A stretch of DNA of 64,000 bases, taken from NCBI GenBank assembly GCA_025356815.1, contig JANXQL010000029.1:1-64000 (forward strand), written 5' to 3'. This DNA comes from Pseudomonadota bacterium. Its GTDB lineage: Bacteria > Pseudomonadota > Gammaproteobacteria > Steroidobacterales > Steroidobacteraceae. Below the pieces are notes generated by a model. It was not told the DNA's origin and did not search any database. It saw only the letters and a list, made by a program, of their open reading frames with translations. Position 1 is the stretch's first letter. Every line of letters begins with the position of its first letter. Shown in pieces: positions 36,120 to 45,038 of the stretch. Position numbers and translations under genes: made by a program.

Positions 36120-36581
36120 TCAAGTTGCTGCGCGATGTGCCAGCCAGCGATCCAGATGTCCGGCGAAGGCGTTGCGCTCCGACAGGCCCAGTGGTGGCGG
36201 ACCGCCACTGATCAGCAGGCTCGAGCGCATCGTGTCCATGAAGTCGCGCATGCTCAGCTGCGATCGGATCGTATCCGCGGAGAACTTCTCGCCGCGCGGG
36301 CTGAGTGCCTGCGCCCCGTTGGCGACCACCTCAGCCGCCAGCGGGATATCCGAGGTGATCACAAGATCGCCTTCCCCAGCGCGCTCGACGATCGCATGGT
36401 CGGCGACGTCAAAGCCCGACGACACCGTCAGCATCTTCAGGCCCGGCACCCGTGGCAACGCCAGCGACTGGTTGGCCACGAACGTGACCGGCACCCGCGT
36501 GCGTTCGGCCGCCCGGCACAGGATCTCCCGCACTACCTTCGGGCAAGCATCCGCATCTACCCAGATCGACGTCTCAGCCAA
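36120..36581 (-). CDS. yaiI: YaiI/YqxD family protein (DUF188)
   Basis: 153 residues, full family length. Starts [22 protein letters not shown] and ends [66 protein letters not shown] lies between. These are the family signatures; a PIN/NYN-like nuclease fold has been suggested, with conserved Asp residues (DADAC, SDIPLA). Function unproven. Confidence 0.92.
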   Translation of the reverse strand: MAETSIWVDADACPKVVREILCRAAERTRVPVTFVANQSLALPRVPGLKMLTVSSGFDVADHAIVERAGEGDLVITSDIPLAAEVVANGAQALSPRGEKFSADTIRSQLSMRDFMDTMRSSLLISGGPPPLGLSERNAFAGHLDRWLAHRAAT

Positions 36582-36749
36582 GCGCGTTCTCCCGCTTCCT
36601 CAGACGCTGGCAATGTAGCCCAAGTGCGCCTCATCCGGCCGCCCCAGTCGAGGGCAGCGGACTCCCCGACGGAGCAATTAAGGCAAATGCGCAGCAACCC
36701 AAAGGAGTATCGTAGAAGGACTACGAGTCGCATCCGTCAGCGGAGTCCC

Positions 36750-36887
36750 ATGGCGAAGCCCAATTATCAGCACATGAAGAAGCAGCGGGAAGCCGCTAAG
36801 AAGCGCGAGAAGGCCGAAAAGCTCCTCAAGCGCCAGGCCCCCCGTCCGGGCGAAGGCGAAACCGAACCTCCGAAGGAAGCGCCATGA
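36750..36887 (+). CDS. small lysine-rich protein (45 aa)
   Basis: 45 residues from ATG 36750 with GGAG four bases upstream. The opening AKPNYQHMKKQREAAKKREK recalls the small basic MAKPNY-type proteins annotated as hypothetical in proteobacteria. The body is a charged, helix-forming K/E/R stretch, ending in a Pro/Glu tail. Its TGA overlaps the ATG of a second tiny basic gene. Role unknown; nucleic-acid or ribosome association would suit the composition. Confidence 0.7.
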   Translation: MAKPNYQHMKKQREAAKKREKAEKLLKRQAPRPGEGETEPPKEAP

Positions 36888-36988
36888 GCAAGGGAATGGA
36901 CAAGAAGAAGGACGTGAAGAAGAAGGCGGCCAAGACGCCCGACGAGAAGCGCGCCGCCAAGCGCGAAAAGGCGTTGAAAAAGCGCTGA
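36884..36988 (+). CDS. very small lysine-rich protein (34 aa)
   Basis: 34 residues starting at ATG 36884, overlapping the upstream stop (ATGA). About half the residues are Lys or Arg: KKKDVKKKAAK, then TPDEKRAAKREKALKKR. Ribosome coupling through the overlap and the matching composition argue that it is a real partner of the preceding 45-residue gene, but it is short enough that conservation should decide. No family recognised. Confidence 0.5.
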   Translation: MSKGMDKKKDVKKKAAKTPDEKRAAKREKALKKR

Positions 36989-37210
36989 GCCCGGTCGTTC
37001 CGACAGACCCAGGTCGGGCGGGACGACATGCTAGACTGATACCGCGCCGCCGCCCCGTAGCGGCGCCGGCAGCGCCCTTTTCGCGGCGCCGATATCCCCC
37101 CTGGTTTGGCTGCGGACGGCAGCTCCACCCCTCGCCCCGGCGACCGCGCCGTGCACGACGCCGGCCTGCGCCTCACCGCGGACCGCCGGCCGCCCGCCAA
37201 GGAACGCCCT

Positions 37211-37627
37211 GTGGAACCGCTCAGACTCGCCGACGCATACGCCCGCTACCGCGCCACGATCCCTCGCGGCCAGCCGGTGCTGTCGGCGCTCGCGACCGAT
37301 GGGTCTGTGGTTCTCAGCTGCAATGCGAGCAAGTTCGACCATCCCCACAAGGATGTGCTGCGCTACGAGGACGCGATCTCGACCGACGCCTCCGCCGAGC
37401 GGCACAAGGTACTGCTGGGCACGCACCTCAAGCTCGCCCACGAGGGTGCGCTGCCGATACGCCTTGTGATCGTCACGCCTGCGCGCGGCCCCCTGCCGCG
37501 GATCATCGGGGTGCGCCCGGACCTCACCGGCAAGGTGACGACGTTCGATGGCGACAAGTTCATCGTGGATTTCTCGCGCCCGGCCGTCGAGACGCCGCCG
37601 AAGGTCAAGACTCGGCGCAAGCGCTGA
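37211..37627 (+). CDS. hypothetical protein (138 aa)
   Basis: 138 residues from GTG 37211, chosen because AAGGA lies 7 bases upstream; the frame also extends to a TTG at 37106 with a low-complexity extension. Sequence begins EPLRLADAYARYRATIPRGQPVLSALATDGSVVLSCNASKF; a central SAERHKVLLGTHLKLAHEG and a final TFDGDKFIVDFSRP; basic C terminus KVKTRRKR. No family recognised. The upstream gap 36989-37210 has GC-rich partial hairpins and no other clear gene. Confidence 0.6.
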   Translation: MEPLRLADAYARYRATIPRGQPVLSALATDGSVVLSCNASKFDHPHKDVLRYEDAISTDASAERHKVLLGTHLKLAHEGALPIRLVIVTPARGPLPRIIGVRPDLTGKVTTFDGDKFIVDFSRPAVETPPKVKTRRKR

Positions 37628-37707
37628 CGCCCCGCGACGCTGCCAGCAACCGGTACGCACCCCCGGTAGACTGCGGGTCACCACGACCCTCCATCGAGTG
37701 CAAGACG

Positions 37708-38136
37708 ATGACGCCGACCCTGCGCCCGGTGCGCCGCATTACGATCCACTGCCCAATCCACCCGCAAACGCTGCGCGCCGTCGCGGACGGCGCCCTGGAC
37801 GCGCTCGTCGCCGACGCAGGCATCGCGCCAATCCTGACGCTGATCGAATCCTCGGGCGAACTGGGCGACTTCGGTCACTACCGGGGCGTCTGCGAGATCG
37901 GACTCGGACTCGAGGCGTTCACGCCTCAGGCCGGCGCCCGGCCTGTCGTCGGGACCGTCGGCGAACGCGCTCTATCGGCGACCGCAACGATAAAGACCTA
38001 CGTCGCGGCCAACTGCAGCGGTATGCGACTCGCACAGCTGCTCGGCGAACTCGCCGCATGCCATCCGTGGGAGACTCCGGTCATGGAAGTGGACGAGGTC
38101 CGCCTGTATGCACCCGACGTTCAGGCGAGCGTATAG
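37708..38136 (+). CDS. stand-alone NIF3/YqfO insert-domain or CutA-like small protein
   Basis: 142 residues. The C-terminal LLGELAACHPWETPVMEVDEVRLY follows the HPYExP pattern of CutA1 and of the insert domain in NIF3/YqfO proteins; upstream GHYRGVCEIGLGLEAFTPQAGARPVVGTVGERAL resembles the FG.Y...G.F.P..GA.P.IG stretch of the YqfO insert. The NIF3 catalytic-like halves are missing, so this is the ferredoxin-like domain on its own. Its last 16 bases overlap the aldehyde dehydrogenase gene on the other strand. Confidence 0.6.
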   Translation: MTPTLRPVRRITIHCPIHPQTLRAVADGALDALVADAGIAPILTLIESSGELGDFGHYRGVCEIGLGLEAFTPQAGARPVVGTVGERALSATATIKTYVAANCSGMRLAQLLGELAACHPWETPVMEVDEVRLYAPDVQASV

Positions 38137-39560
38137 GCAGTCTTCACCGTTGTGTAGAACTCCACCGCGTAGCGACCCTGCTCACGCGGGCCGTACGATG
38201 AGCCGCGCGTACCGCCGAATGGAACGTGGTAGTCGACGCCCGCCGTCGCGAGGTTGACCATCACCAGTCCCGCACGCGCACGACGCGTGAACTCCCGCGA
38301 GGACTTGAGGCTAGTCGTGCAAATCCCGGCGCTGAGTCCGAACGCCGTGTCGTTCGCAAGCGCGAGCGCGTGCTCAAAGTCGTCGGCCGCAATCACCGAG
38401 GCGCAGGGACCAAAGATCTCTTCGCGGCTGGTGCGCATCGCATTGGTGGCCCCGAGGAATACCGCCGGCTGCATGTAATGGCCCCGCGTTTGCCGCTCGA
38501 CGAGTTCACCGCCGATGACCGTCGCGCCCTCCTCGCGGGCCAACGCGACATATTGCTGGTTGCCGGCCAGTTGCGAGGCGGACACGACCGGACCCACCTG
38601 CGTCTCCGGCTCGAGCGCATGTCCGACGCGAAGTTCGCCCGCAGCCCTGACCAGCCGCTCGCTGAACTGCGCAAGGATGCCGCGCTCGACGATGAAGCGT
38701 GACGCTGCCGTGCAGCGCTGGCCGGTGGAGTAGAACGCGGCATTCACACACGCGGGCAGGGCGATGTCGAGGTTCGCATCGTTAAGCACCACCATCGGAT
38801 TCTTGCCGCCCATTTCAGCCTGCACGCGCAGCTGTCGGGCTGCGCTGCGCGCGACGATGTCGCGGCCCACATCTACGGAACCGGTGAACGACAGCGCCGA
38901 GATACCCGGATGCGCGACGAGCGCCTCACCGACGACGCGCCCGCGCCCCATCACGAGGTTAAACACGCCTGATGGGCAGCCGCACTCGGCCAGGATCTGG
39001 GCCAGCGCGTGCACGGAGCCCGGCGTGATGTCCGCCGGCTTTATCACCACCGCATTTCCGAAAGCGAGGGCAGGCGCGATCTTCCACGCGGGGATCGCGA
39101 TCGGAAAGTTCCAAGGTGTGATCAGGCCGACCACGCCCACCGGCTCACGTCGCACGTCAACGTCTACTCCCGGTCGTACCGACTCGAGCGACTCGCCGGG
39201 CACCCGCAGCGCCTCGGCCGCAAAGAATTTGAAGATCTGTCCGGCCCGGGCGACCTCGCCGATGCCTTCGGCAAGCGTCTTGCCCTCCTCGCGCGACAGC
39301 AGTCGGCCGAGTGCCTCGCGCCGGGCGAGAATCGTGCTGCCGACCCGATCGAGCAGGTCGGATCGCTGCTGCATGGCCCCGTAGCTCCATGCCGGCAATG
39401 CGAGCTGCGCGGCACTGACAGCCGCATCGACGTCTGCGGCGCTTCCTTGGGCGTAGTCGCCGATTACATCGTCGAGGTCGGACGGGTTCACGTTCGGCTG
39501 GGTGCCGACGCCCGGGACCCACTCGCCGCCAATCAGATTAAGTCGGCTGTCGTCACTCAT
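38121..39560 (-). CDS. NAD(P)+-dependent aldehyde dehydrogenase
   Basis: 479 residues, standard size. ITPWNFPIAIPAWKIAPALAFGNAVVIKPAD is the cofactor and oxyanion region, EMGGKNPMVVL supplies the catalytic Glu and STGQRCTAASR the catalytic Cys. It resembles YcbD / alpha-ketoglutaric semialdehyde dehydrogenases and may oxidise an omega-semialdehyde. It is 54 bases downstream of the CoA transferase gene and follows gcdH on the same strand, so glutarate semialdehyde is an obvious candidate substrate, with 4-guanidinobutyraldehyde as another. Confidence 0.88.
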   Translation of the reverse strand: MSDDSRLNLIGGEWVPGVGTQPNVNPSDLDDVIGDYAQGSAADVDAAVSAAQLALPAWSYGAMQQRSDLLDRVGSTILARREALGRLLSREEGKTLAEGIGEVARAGQIFKFFAAEALRVPGESLESVRPGVDVDVRREPVGVVGLITPWNFPIAIPAWKIAPALAFGNAVVIKPADITPGSVHALAQILAECGCPSGVFNLVMGRGRVVGEALVAHPGISALSFTGSVDVGRDIVARSAARQLRVQAEMGGKNPMVVLNDANLDIALPACVNAAFYSTGQRCTAASRFIVERGILAQFSERLVRAAGELRVGHALEPETQVGPVVSASQLAGNQQYVALAREEGATVIGGELVERQTRGHYMQPAVFLGATNAMRTSREEIFGPCASVIAADDFEHALALANDTAFGLSAGICTTSLKSSREFTRRARAGLVMVNLATAGVDYHVPFGGTRGSSYGPREQGRYAVEFYTTVKTAYTLA

Positions 39561-39614
39561 GGGGATGTCATCCAGTCAAACAGGCACATGGAATTCAGGG
39601 GCAAGGCCAGCGCA

Positions 39615-40781
39615 CTAGAGGCCGAGTTCGCGCCGGATCTCCGCGGTATGCTCACCCAGACGCGGCGACGGCCGGCCGAGCGCGAGCTGTGCGGCCGAGA
39701 AGCGAATCGGCGTACGCACGCTCGGCACCGTGCCCCCGGCAACCCCAGGTGCCGTCAGGTCGACGCGCATCCCGCGATGGATCACCTGCGGATCGGCAAA
39801 GACATCAGCCACGGTGTTGATGGGTCCTGCCGGCACGCCGACGGCCTCGAGCCGTCCGAGCAGCGTATCGCGCGGCCAGGCCGCAAGCAGCGTCGCGAGC
39901 TGCGGTACGAGCGTCGCGCGATGGCGCACGCGGTTCGCATTCGCGGCATATCTCTCGTCCGTGGCAAGCTCGCCCCGGCCGAGCACCTCGCAGAAGCGCC
40001 GGTACTGCGAGTCGTTGCCGACGGCCACCATGACGTGTCCGTCGACAACGGCAAAGGTCTGATACGGAACGATATTGGGATGTGAGTTGCCGAGCCGACG
40101 CGGCACCTGTCCGGAGACGAGATAATTGAGGGACTGGTTGGCGAGTACGGACACCATGACGTCCATCAGCGCCATGTCCAGGTGCTGGCCGCGACCGGTA
40201 CGCTCGCGTTGGGCGAGGGCCGCCTGCACCGCGATGACCCCATAGACGCCGGTGAAGATGTCGGCAAATGCGACGCCGATCTTCTGCGGGCTACCGTCCG
40301 GTTCGCCGGTCAGGTCCATCACGCCGCTCATTGCCTGGATCATCGCATCGTAGCCGGCCCGCTCGCGGTACGGTCCATCCTGGCCGAAGCCCGTGACCGA
40401 GCAGTAAATCAGACGCGGATGCCGGCCGGCGAGGCTCGCGTAGTCGAGGCCGAACTTCTCGAGGCCACCAGTCTTGAAGTTCTCGATGACAACATCGGCA
40501 CGATCGATCAGCCCATGCACCAACGCAAGATCCTCGGCCGAGCGGAAATCCGCAACGACCGACCGCTTGCCGCGGTTGCAGCAGTGATAGTAGGCCGCGT
40601 CGATCGGCGTACCGTCCTCGGCCGTCACGAACGGTGGCCCCCACTTACGGGTATCGTCGCCTTCGGGCGACTCGACCTTCACCACGTCAGCGCCCAGATC
40701 CGCCAGTGTCTGGCCGATCCAGGGACCTGCGAGGATGCGGGCGAGCTCGACGACCCGCAGTCCGGCAAGTGGCGCGTTCAC
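39615..40781 (-). CDS. CaiB/BaiF family (class III) CoA transferase, probable glutarate CoA-transferase
   Basis: 388 residues. Class III CoA-transferase features: GLRVVELARILAGPWIGQTLADLGADVVKVESPEGDDTRKWGPPF, the RGKRSVVADF segment, VVIENFKTGGLEKFGLDYASL containing the conserved Asp after GL.., and YDAMIQAMSGVMDLTGEPDG. The gene lies 9 bases after gcdH. The human counterpart SUGCT uses succinyl-CoA to activate glutarate; the operon supports that activity here. Confidence 0.85.
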   Translation of the reverse strand: MNAPLAGLRVVELARILAGPWIGQTLADLGADVVKVESPEGDDTRKWGPPFVTAEDGTPIDAAYYHCCNRGKRSVVADFRSAEDLALVHGLIDRADVVIENFKTGGLEKFGLDYASLAGRHPRLIYCSVTGFGQDGPYRERAGYDAMIQAMSGVMDLTGEPDGSPQKIGVAFADIFTGVYGVIAVQAALAQRERTGRGQHLDMALMDVMVSVLANQSLNYLVSGQVPRRLGNSHPNIVPYQTFAVVDGHVMVAVGNDSQYRRFCEVLGRGELATDERYAANANRVRHRATLVPQLATLLAAWPRDTLLGRLEAVGVPAGPINTVADVFADPQVIHRGMRVDLTAPGVAGGTVPSVRTPIRFSAAQLALGRPSPRLGEHTAEIRRELGL

Positions 40782-40790
40782 GCGGCGCTC

Positions 40791-41987
40791 CTAGAAGAAC
40801 GCCTGCAGGCCGGTCTGAGCACGGCCAAGGATCAGCGCGTGGACGTCGTGCGTGCCCTCATACGTGTTCACGGTCTCCAGGTTCTGCGCGTGGCGCATCA
40901 CGTGATACTCGCTGGATATGCCGTTGCCGCCATGCATGTCGCGCGCGACGCGGGCGATGTCCAGTGCCTTGCCGCAATTGTTGCGCTTGATCAGCGAGAT
41001 CATCTCCGGCGCGACATTGCCCTCGTCGAACAGCCGTCCTACGCGTAGCGCCGCCTGCAGCCCGAGCGCTATCTCGGTCTGCATGTCGGCAAGCTTCTTC
41101 TGGAAGAGCTGCGTCTGCGCGAGCGGGCGGTTGAACTGGATGCGCTCGAGGCCATAGCTGCGGGCCCTGTGCCAGCAGTCCTCGGCGGCGCCCATGACGC
41201 CCCATGCGATGCCGTAACGCGCGCGATTGAGACACTCGAAGGGGCCGCGCAGGCCCGACACGCTCGGCAGCAGGGCATCTTCCGACACCTCGACGTTATC
41301 CATCACGATCTCGCCGGTGATGGAGGCGCGCAGCGACAGCTTGCCCTCGATCTTGGGTGCCGACAGTCCCTTCATGCCCTTCTCGAGCACGAAGCCACGG
41401 ATCGCGCCGCCATGCGCTGCGGACTTCGCCCAGACGACGAACACGTCGGCGATGGGGCTGTTGGAGATCCACATCTTCGAGCCGACAAGACGATAGCCGC
41501 TCGCGGTTTTCTCGGCGCGCGTGCGCATGCCGCCCGGGTCGGAGCCGGCGCCGGGCTCGGTCAGGCCGAAGCAGCCGACGTGTTCGCCGGAAGCGAGCTT
41601 CGGCAGGTACTTGCGCCGCTGCGCCTCGCTGCCGAATGCGTAGATCGGGTACATCACCAGCGACGACTGCACGCTCATCATCGAGCGATAGCCCGAATCC
41701 ACACGCTCGATCTCGCGCGCGACCAACCCGTAGGCAACGTACGACGCGCCCGCCCCGCCGTATTCCGCCGGCAGGGTGATGCCCAGCAGGCCGAGGGCCC
41801 CGTACTGGCGAAAGATCGACGGGTCGGTCTTTTCCTGCAGGTAGGCCTCCGTGACGCGCGGCTGCAGCTCTGCCTGGGCGAAGTCGCGGGCGCTGTCACG
41901 GATTAGGCGCTCCTCGTCGCTTAGCTGTGCGTCGAACAGGAACGGATCGCTCCAGTCGAAGCTCGGGCCGCTCTCTTGATCTGCCAT
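40791..41987 (-). CDS. gcdH: glutaryl-CoA dehydrogenase
   Basis: 398 residues, acyl-CoA dehydrogenase fold. [17 protein letters not shown] (FAD/substrate loop), [65 protein letters not shown], and the catalytic Glu in [20 protein letters not shown]. These stretches match GcdH, which oxidises and decarboxylates glutaryl-CoA to crotonyl-CoA in lysine, tryptophan and glutarate breakdown. First gene of a gcdH-CoA transferase-aldehyde dehydrogenase unit, divergent from a LysR regulator. Confidence 0.92.
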   Translation of the reverse strand: MADQESGPSFDWSDPFLFDAQLSDEERLIRDSARDFAQAELQPRVTEAYLQEKTDPSIFRQYGALGLLGITLPAEYGGAGASYVAYGLVAREIERVDSGYRSMMSVQSSLVMYPIYAFGSEAQRRKYLPKLASGEHVGCFGLTEPGAGSDPGGMRTRAEKTASGYRLVGSKMWISNSPIADVFVVWAKSAAHGGAIRGFVLEKGMKGLSAPKIEGKLSLRASITGEIVMDNVEVSEDALLPSVSGLRGPFECLNRARYGIAWGVMGAAEDCWHRARSYGLERIQFNRPLAQTQLFQKKLADMQTEIALGLQAALRVGRLFDEGNVAPEMISLIKRNNCGKALDIARVARDMHGGNGISSEYHVMRHAQNLETVNTYEGTHDVHALILGRAQTGLQAFF

Positions 41988-42076
41988 GGGTTCGGTCCTC
42001 TGGATTGACGGGTCGCCGGGACAGCCGCGGCGGCTGCACGCGATTAGGCCAGACGCCTTTAATGATATTCAATGTC

Positions 42077-42091
42077 ATAAATGTCATTTAT
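42077..42091. promoter_or_regulatory. LysR-type box in gcdH/LysR divergent promoter
   Basis: ATAAAT-GTC-ATTTAT: perfect 6-bp arms with 3-base spacer, containing the LysR consensus T-N11-A (T78 to A90). Flanked by a second TGTCAT copy and the imperfect ATGA-N9-TCAT at 42062-42078, all in an AT-rich island of about 55 bases. This is the usual layout of a LysR recognition and activation site; it lies 28 bases upstream of the LysR start. Confidence 0.65.
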
Positions 42092-42118
42092 AATGCTTAA
42101 TTGAGATCAAGGATAGAA

Positions 42119-43054
42119 GTGCTCGAGACTCGCCAACTCCGCGTCTTCGTGGCACTTGCGGAGGACCTGCATTTTGGCCGGGCAGCCGACCGACTGGACC
42201 TCGCTCAGTCGGCCTTGAGCCGGCAGCTGCAGGACCTTGAACGCCGCCTGGGCACTCGCCTGCTCAATCGCGGCCGGCGCGCGGCGGTCACCCTCACCGA
42301 GGCGGGTCAGGCGCTGCTCACCGAAGCGCGCATCGCGCTGCAGCAAATCGACCGGGCGGAGGCAGCCGCCCGGCGCGCGGGCCGCGGCGAGGTGGGGCGG
42401 CTGGAAATCGGCTACGTCGTCTCGGCGGCGCTGAGCGGCGTGCTGTCATCGACGCTCCAGTACTTCCGCCAGGCGCGGCCGGACGTGCAGATCCAGATCA
42501 CGGCGATGGAGACCCCGAAGCAGCTGACCGCGCTGCGCGACGGACTGCTCGACGTCACGTTCGTGCGACCCAGAGCGAGCTATCCGGACGGAATCACCGC
42601 AAGCGTAGTGCACCGCGAGTCGATGCTGCTCGCGGTGGCAGCCAATCACCCGCTCGCCCAGCGCCGGGTCGATCTGCACGCGCTCGCCGACCAGCCGTTC
42701 ATCATCCCGCAGTTCGACGAGAGTGCGGGATTTGCTGAACACCTCGCCGCGCTGGCCTCCAGCGGTGGGTTCGAGCCGAAGCTCGCGCACCGGGTGCGAG
42801 ATTTCATCTCGGCGATCGCCATGGCGGCCGCTGGCTATGGCGTCGTGCCCGTTCCAAGATCGGTGGCCTGCATTGGGCTCGACAACATCGTGTTCCTTCC
42901 GATCCATGGCTACGCTGGCCTCGCCGAGCTGGCGGTCGCGCATCGCAGCGTCGGCGCATCGCCCGCAACCCTCGCATTTGCGGCGCTCGCACGGATGTCA
43001 CTTCGGAAAAGCCTGACGGCCGGCGCGCCGGGCTACGCGCCGCCGATGCCATAA
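42119..43054 (+). CDS. LysR-family regulator divergent from gcdH
   Basis: 311 residues from GTG 42119 (AAGGA 5 bases upstream); a TTG at 42101 is in frame. HTH: LRVFVALAEDLHFGRAADRLDLAQSALSRQLQDLERRLGTRLL, followed by the effector domain GRLEIGYVVSAALSGVLSSTLQYFRQARP. The LHFGRAA wording places it with the CatR/BenM-like group. Probable activator of the glutaryl-CoA operon, comparable with GcdR in other proteobacteria, perhaps sensing glutarate. The stop is followed by a 50-base gap and the Csp1-like pseudogene. Confidence 0.87.
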   Translation: MLETRQLRVFVALAEDLHFGRAADRLDLAQSALSRQLQDLERRLGTRLLNRGRRAAVTLTEAGQALLTEARIALQQIDRAEAAARRAGRGEVGRLEIGYVVSAALSGVLSSTLQYFRQARPDVQIQITAMETPKQLTALRDGLLDVTFVRPRASYPDGITASVVHRESMLLAVAANHPLAQRRVDLHALADQPFIIPQFDESAGFAEHLAALASSGGFEPKLAHRVRDFISAIAMAAAGYGVVPVPRSVACIGLDNIVFLPIHGYAGLAELAVAHRSVGASPATLAFAALARMSLRKSLTAGAPGYAPPMP

Positions 43055-43104
43055 TTGCCGCAAGCCGACCGGCGACGCATCCCCATTGGCACTCAGGACA
43101 GTCC

Positions 43105-43403
43105 ATGCAACGCCGCGATTTGCTGCTGGCCACCGGGGGCATGCCCTCGCGACCGCGCATTTGATGCAGCACCACCTTCACCCCGGCGGCTGGTCTTTGG
43201 TCGACGCCGCGATCCGCCGTGTGCGTAACGCAGTTGCTGCGCAGCCTTCACCGCGGTTACCGCGTGCTGCCAACGTCGCGCGCGAGATCTGCGAGCCGTG
43301 TGAGGGCGAGTGCCGCGGGCACGCCGAACATCAGGAGTCCTGCAAAGCCTGCGCGGTGGCGTACGCCGCCTGTGCGAATCAATGCGCCGAGATCGCGGCA
43401 TGA
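43105..43403 (+). pseudogene. decayed Csp1-like four-helix copper-storage protein gene
   Basis: Pieces of one family appear in order but in changing frames. MQRRDLLLATGG (frame of ATG 43105) is a twin-arginine start and hits TGA after CCTCGCGACCGCGCATT; a +1 shift resumes HALATAHLMQHHLHPGG and VDAAIRR; a third frame gives TQLLRSLHRGYRVLP; the second frame resumes NVAREICEPCEGECRGHAEHQESCKACAVAYAACANQCAEIAA, the Cys-rich C-terminal helix of Csp1/DUF326 copper-binding proteins. Between VDAAIRR and NVARE only about 50 bases remain, so helices 2-3 are largely deleted as well. Frameshifts are read by eye. Confidence 0.6.
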
Positions 43404-43867
43404 TCCATTCCCTGAATGCCCTGCACTGCGCACCCCATTGCGGGGTGCCCGGTGCCGTCGTAAAAGGGGTCCCGAAGGCCCTGACATTGATCCAGACGCG
43501 TTACTCTGCCTGTCGAGCACCCGTGACACTGCTGCTATCACTGCTACTGCTGTGCGCCCACCCGCCTGAGAGCATGCATGCGGCCGATCGCGACCCGCAG
43601 CGCACAGACGCCGCCGCGACGCCGGCCGAGGGCGTTGCCACCCAGCGGACGGTCGGAGCCACGACTCCCAAGCCCGAGGACGTCGCTGCGGGCGATGGTG
43701 ATCGCATGCGCGTCACGGGCACCCCTGAACTTGTAGACCGGATATTCGCCGTGTTCGACGATGTCCCGGTCGTCAACCTGCGCACCAGCGAGCCTCTGCC
43801 GCCGACTCCAGCGTACCGGTTCGAAGCGCGCTCCCCGGCACCCCGCGGGCCACCGTTGGTGACCTGA
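43400..43867 (+). CDS. hypothetical exported or membrane-anchored protein
   Basis: 155 residues from ATG 43400, which overlaps the stop of the Csp1 remnant (ATGA). A hydrophobic helix APVTLLLSLLLLCAHPPESMHA lies about 40 residues in, suggesting the true start may be further downstream with this as signal sequence. The rest is A/T/P-rich with one ordered-looking patch, DRMRVTGTPELVDRIFAVFDDVPVVNL. No family recognised. Translation may depend on the decayed upstream gene. Confidence 0.4.
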   Translation: MIHSLNALHCAPHCGVPGAVVKGVPKALTLIQTRYSACRAPVTLLLSLLLLCAHPPESMHAADRDPQRTDAAATPAEGVATQRTVGATTPKPEDVAAGDGDRMRVTGTPELVDRIFAVFDDVPVVNLRTSEPLPPTPAYRFEARSPAPRGPPLVT

Positions 43868-43936
43868 CCTCCGATACACCCTGCAAGACGTCCCTGGCGG
43901 GATAGCTCACTGACGACGCGCGAAGTAAGAAGCTCC

Positions 43937-44182
43937 ATGGAACAGAAGACCCCGTTTCCGGTACTGAACCGATTCATCACGTCGGGTGGCACAATCGACG
44001 TCGGCCGTATCGATACGATCGACTGCGCCGCCGTCGCGTCCGATGCCAACAAGTTCTGGGTGGCGCTGACACGACGGGAGGGTGAGCCCCTTCACGACCT
44101 GCTGCAGCGCCTAAATGACACGCTCGAGTTCTGCCTCGCCCGAGACGAACAGGTCGACGAACTCGACCGATCCACGCACTGA
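43937..44182 (+). CDS. hypothetical small protein ahead of urease
   Basis: 81 residues. Reads [70 protein letters not shown]: a compact, ordered composition, unlike the antisense shadows, but no family is recognised. It overlaps ureD by 68 bases, so it is probably the first gene of the urease transcript. Gap 43868-43936 has no other feature. Confidence 0.55.
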   Translation: MEQKTPFPVLNRFITSGGTIDVGRIDTIDCAAVASDANKFWVALTRREGEPLHDLLQRLNDTLEFCLARDEQVDELDRSTH

Positions 44183-45026
44183 CGCGACGCCCGCGACTGG
44201 CGTCAGCGCGGGCTGGCGCGCCGACCTCTCACTGTCCTTCGAGCGCCGCGGCGAACGCACCGTGCTTGCGCGCCAGCGCCACAGTGGGCCCCTTCTCGTC
44301 CAGCGCGCCCTTCATCCGGAAGGCGAGGCGCCGTGTCACGCAATCCTGCTGCACCCACCGGCAGGCATCGTCGCCGGCGATCGCCTGCGGATCGACGCGT
44401 CCTGCGGACCCGACGCGCATGCGCTGCTGACGACCCCCGGCGCGACCAAGTGGTATCGCGCGCACCATTCTGGGGCGTCCATGACGACGCGACTGCTTGC
44501 GAGCCAAGGTGCGCGGCTCGAGTACCTGCCGCGCGAAGCGATCGTCTACGAAGGTGCGCGGGCCCGCGCTACGCTCGAGATGGAACTGGAGAATGACTCG
44601 CGTATGCTCGGCTGGGACCTGTGGTGCCTCGGCCGCACGGCATCCGGAGAGCGGTTCACGACGGGTCGGCTTGAAACGGTAACAACGCTGCGCTGCGCCG
44701 GTCGACTGCGCTGGGAAGAACGCGGCACGTTCGACGGCGGTGCTCCGCTGCTGTCAGCCAGCGCGGGCCTTTCGGGCCAACCGGTGTTCGGCACACTGTG
44801 GGCCGCAGGCCCGCTCGCCGATCGGTCGCTGCTGGACGCGTGTCGCGCTATGGACCCGCCGCGGGCGGGACGAGGTGCCGTCACGCAGCTGCCGGAGGTC
44901 CTGCTCGCACGTTACCTGGGGCCGTCAACGGAAGCGGCCTTCGAGTGGTTCGTCCGGCTCTGGTCGCTGCTGCGGCCAGCGTATCTGGGCAATGCGGCGA
45001 CGGCGCCTCGTATCTGGTCGGTCTAG
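44115..45026 (+). CDS. ureD: urease accessory protein UreD
   Basis: 303 residues. UreD (UreH) binds apo-urease and with UreF and UreG delivers nickel. Seen: [69 protein letters not shown] and [16 protein letters not shown], the core UreD blocks. The first 32 residues are a low-complexity S/T extension overlapping the preceding ORF; no later start codon exists before the conserved region, so the extension is kept. Start of ureDABCEFG. Confidence 0.93.
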   Translation: MTRSSSASPETNRSTNSTDPRTDATPATGVSAGWRADLSLSFERRGERTVLARQRHSGPLLVQRALHPEGEAPCHAILLHPPAGIVAGDRLRIDASCGPDAHALLTTPGATKWYRAHHSGASMTTRLLASQGARLEYLPREAIVYEGARARATLEMELENDSRMLGWDLWCLGRTASGERFTTGRLETVTTLRCAGRLRWEERGTFDGGAPLLSASAGLSGQPVFGTLWAAGPLADRSLLDACRAMDPPRAGRGAVTQLPEVLLARYLGPSTEAAFEWFVRLWSLLRPAYLGNAATAPRIWSV

Positions 45027-45038
45027 CAGGAAACCTCG

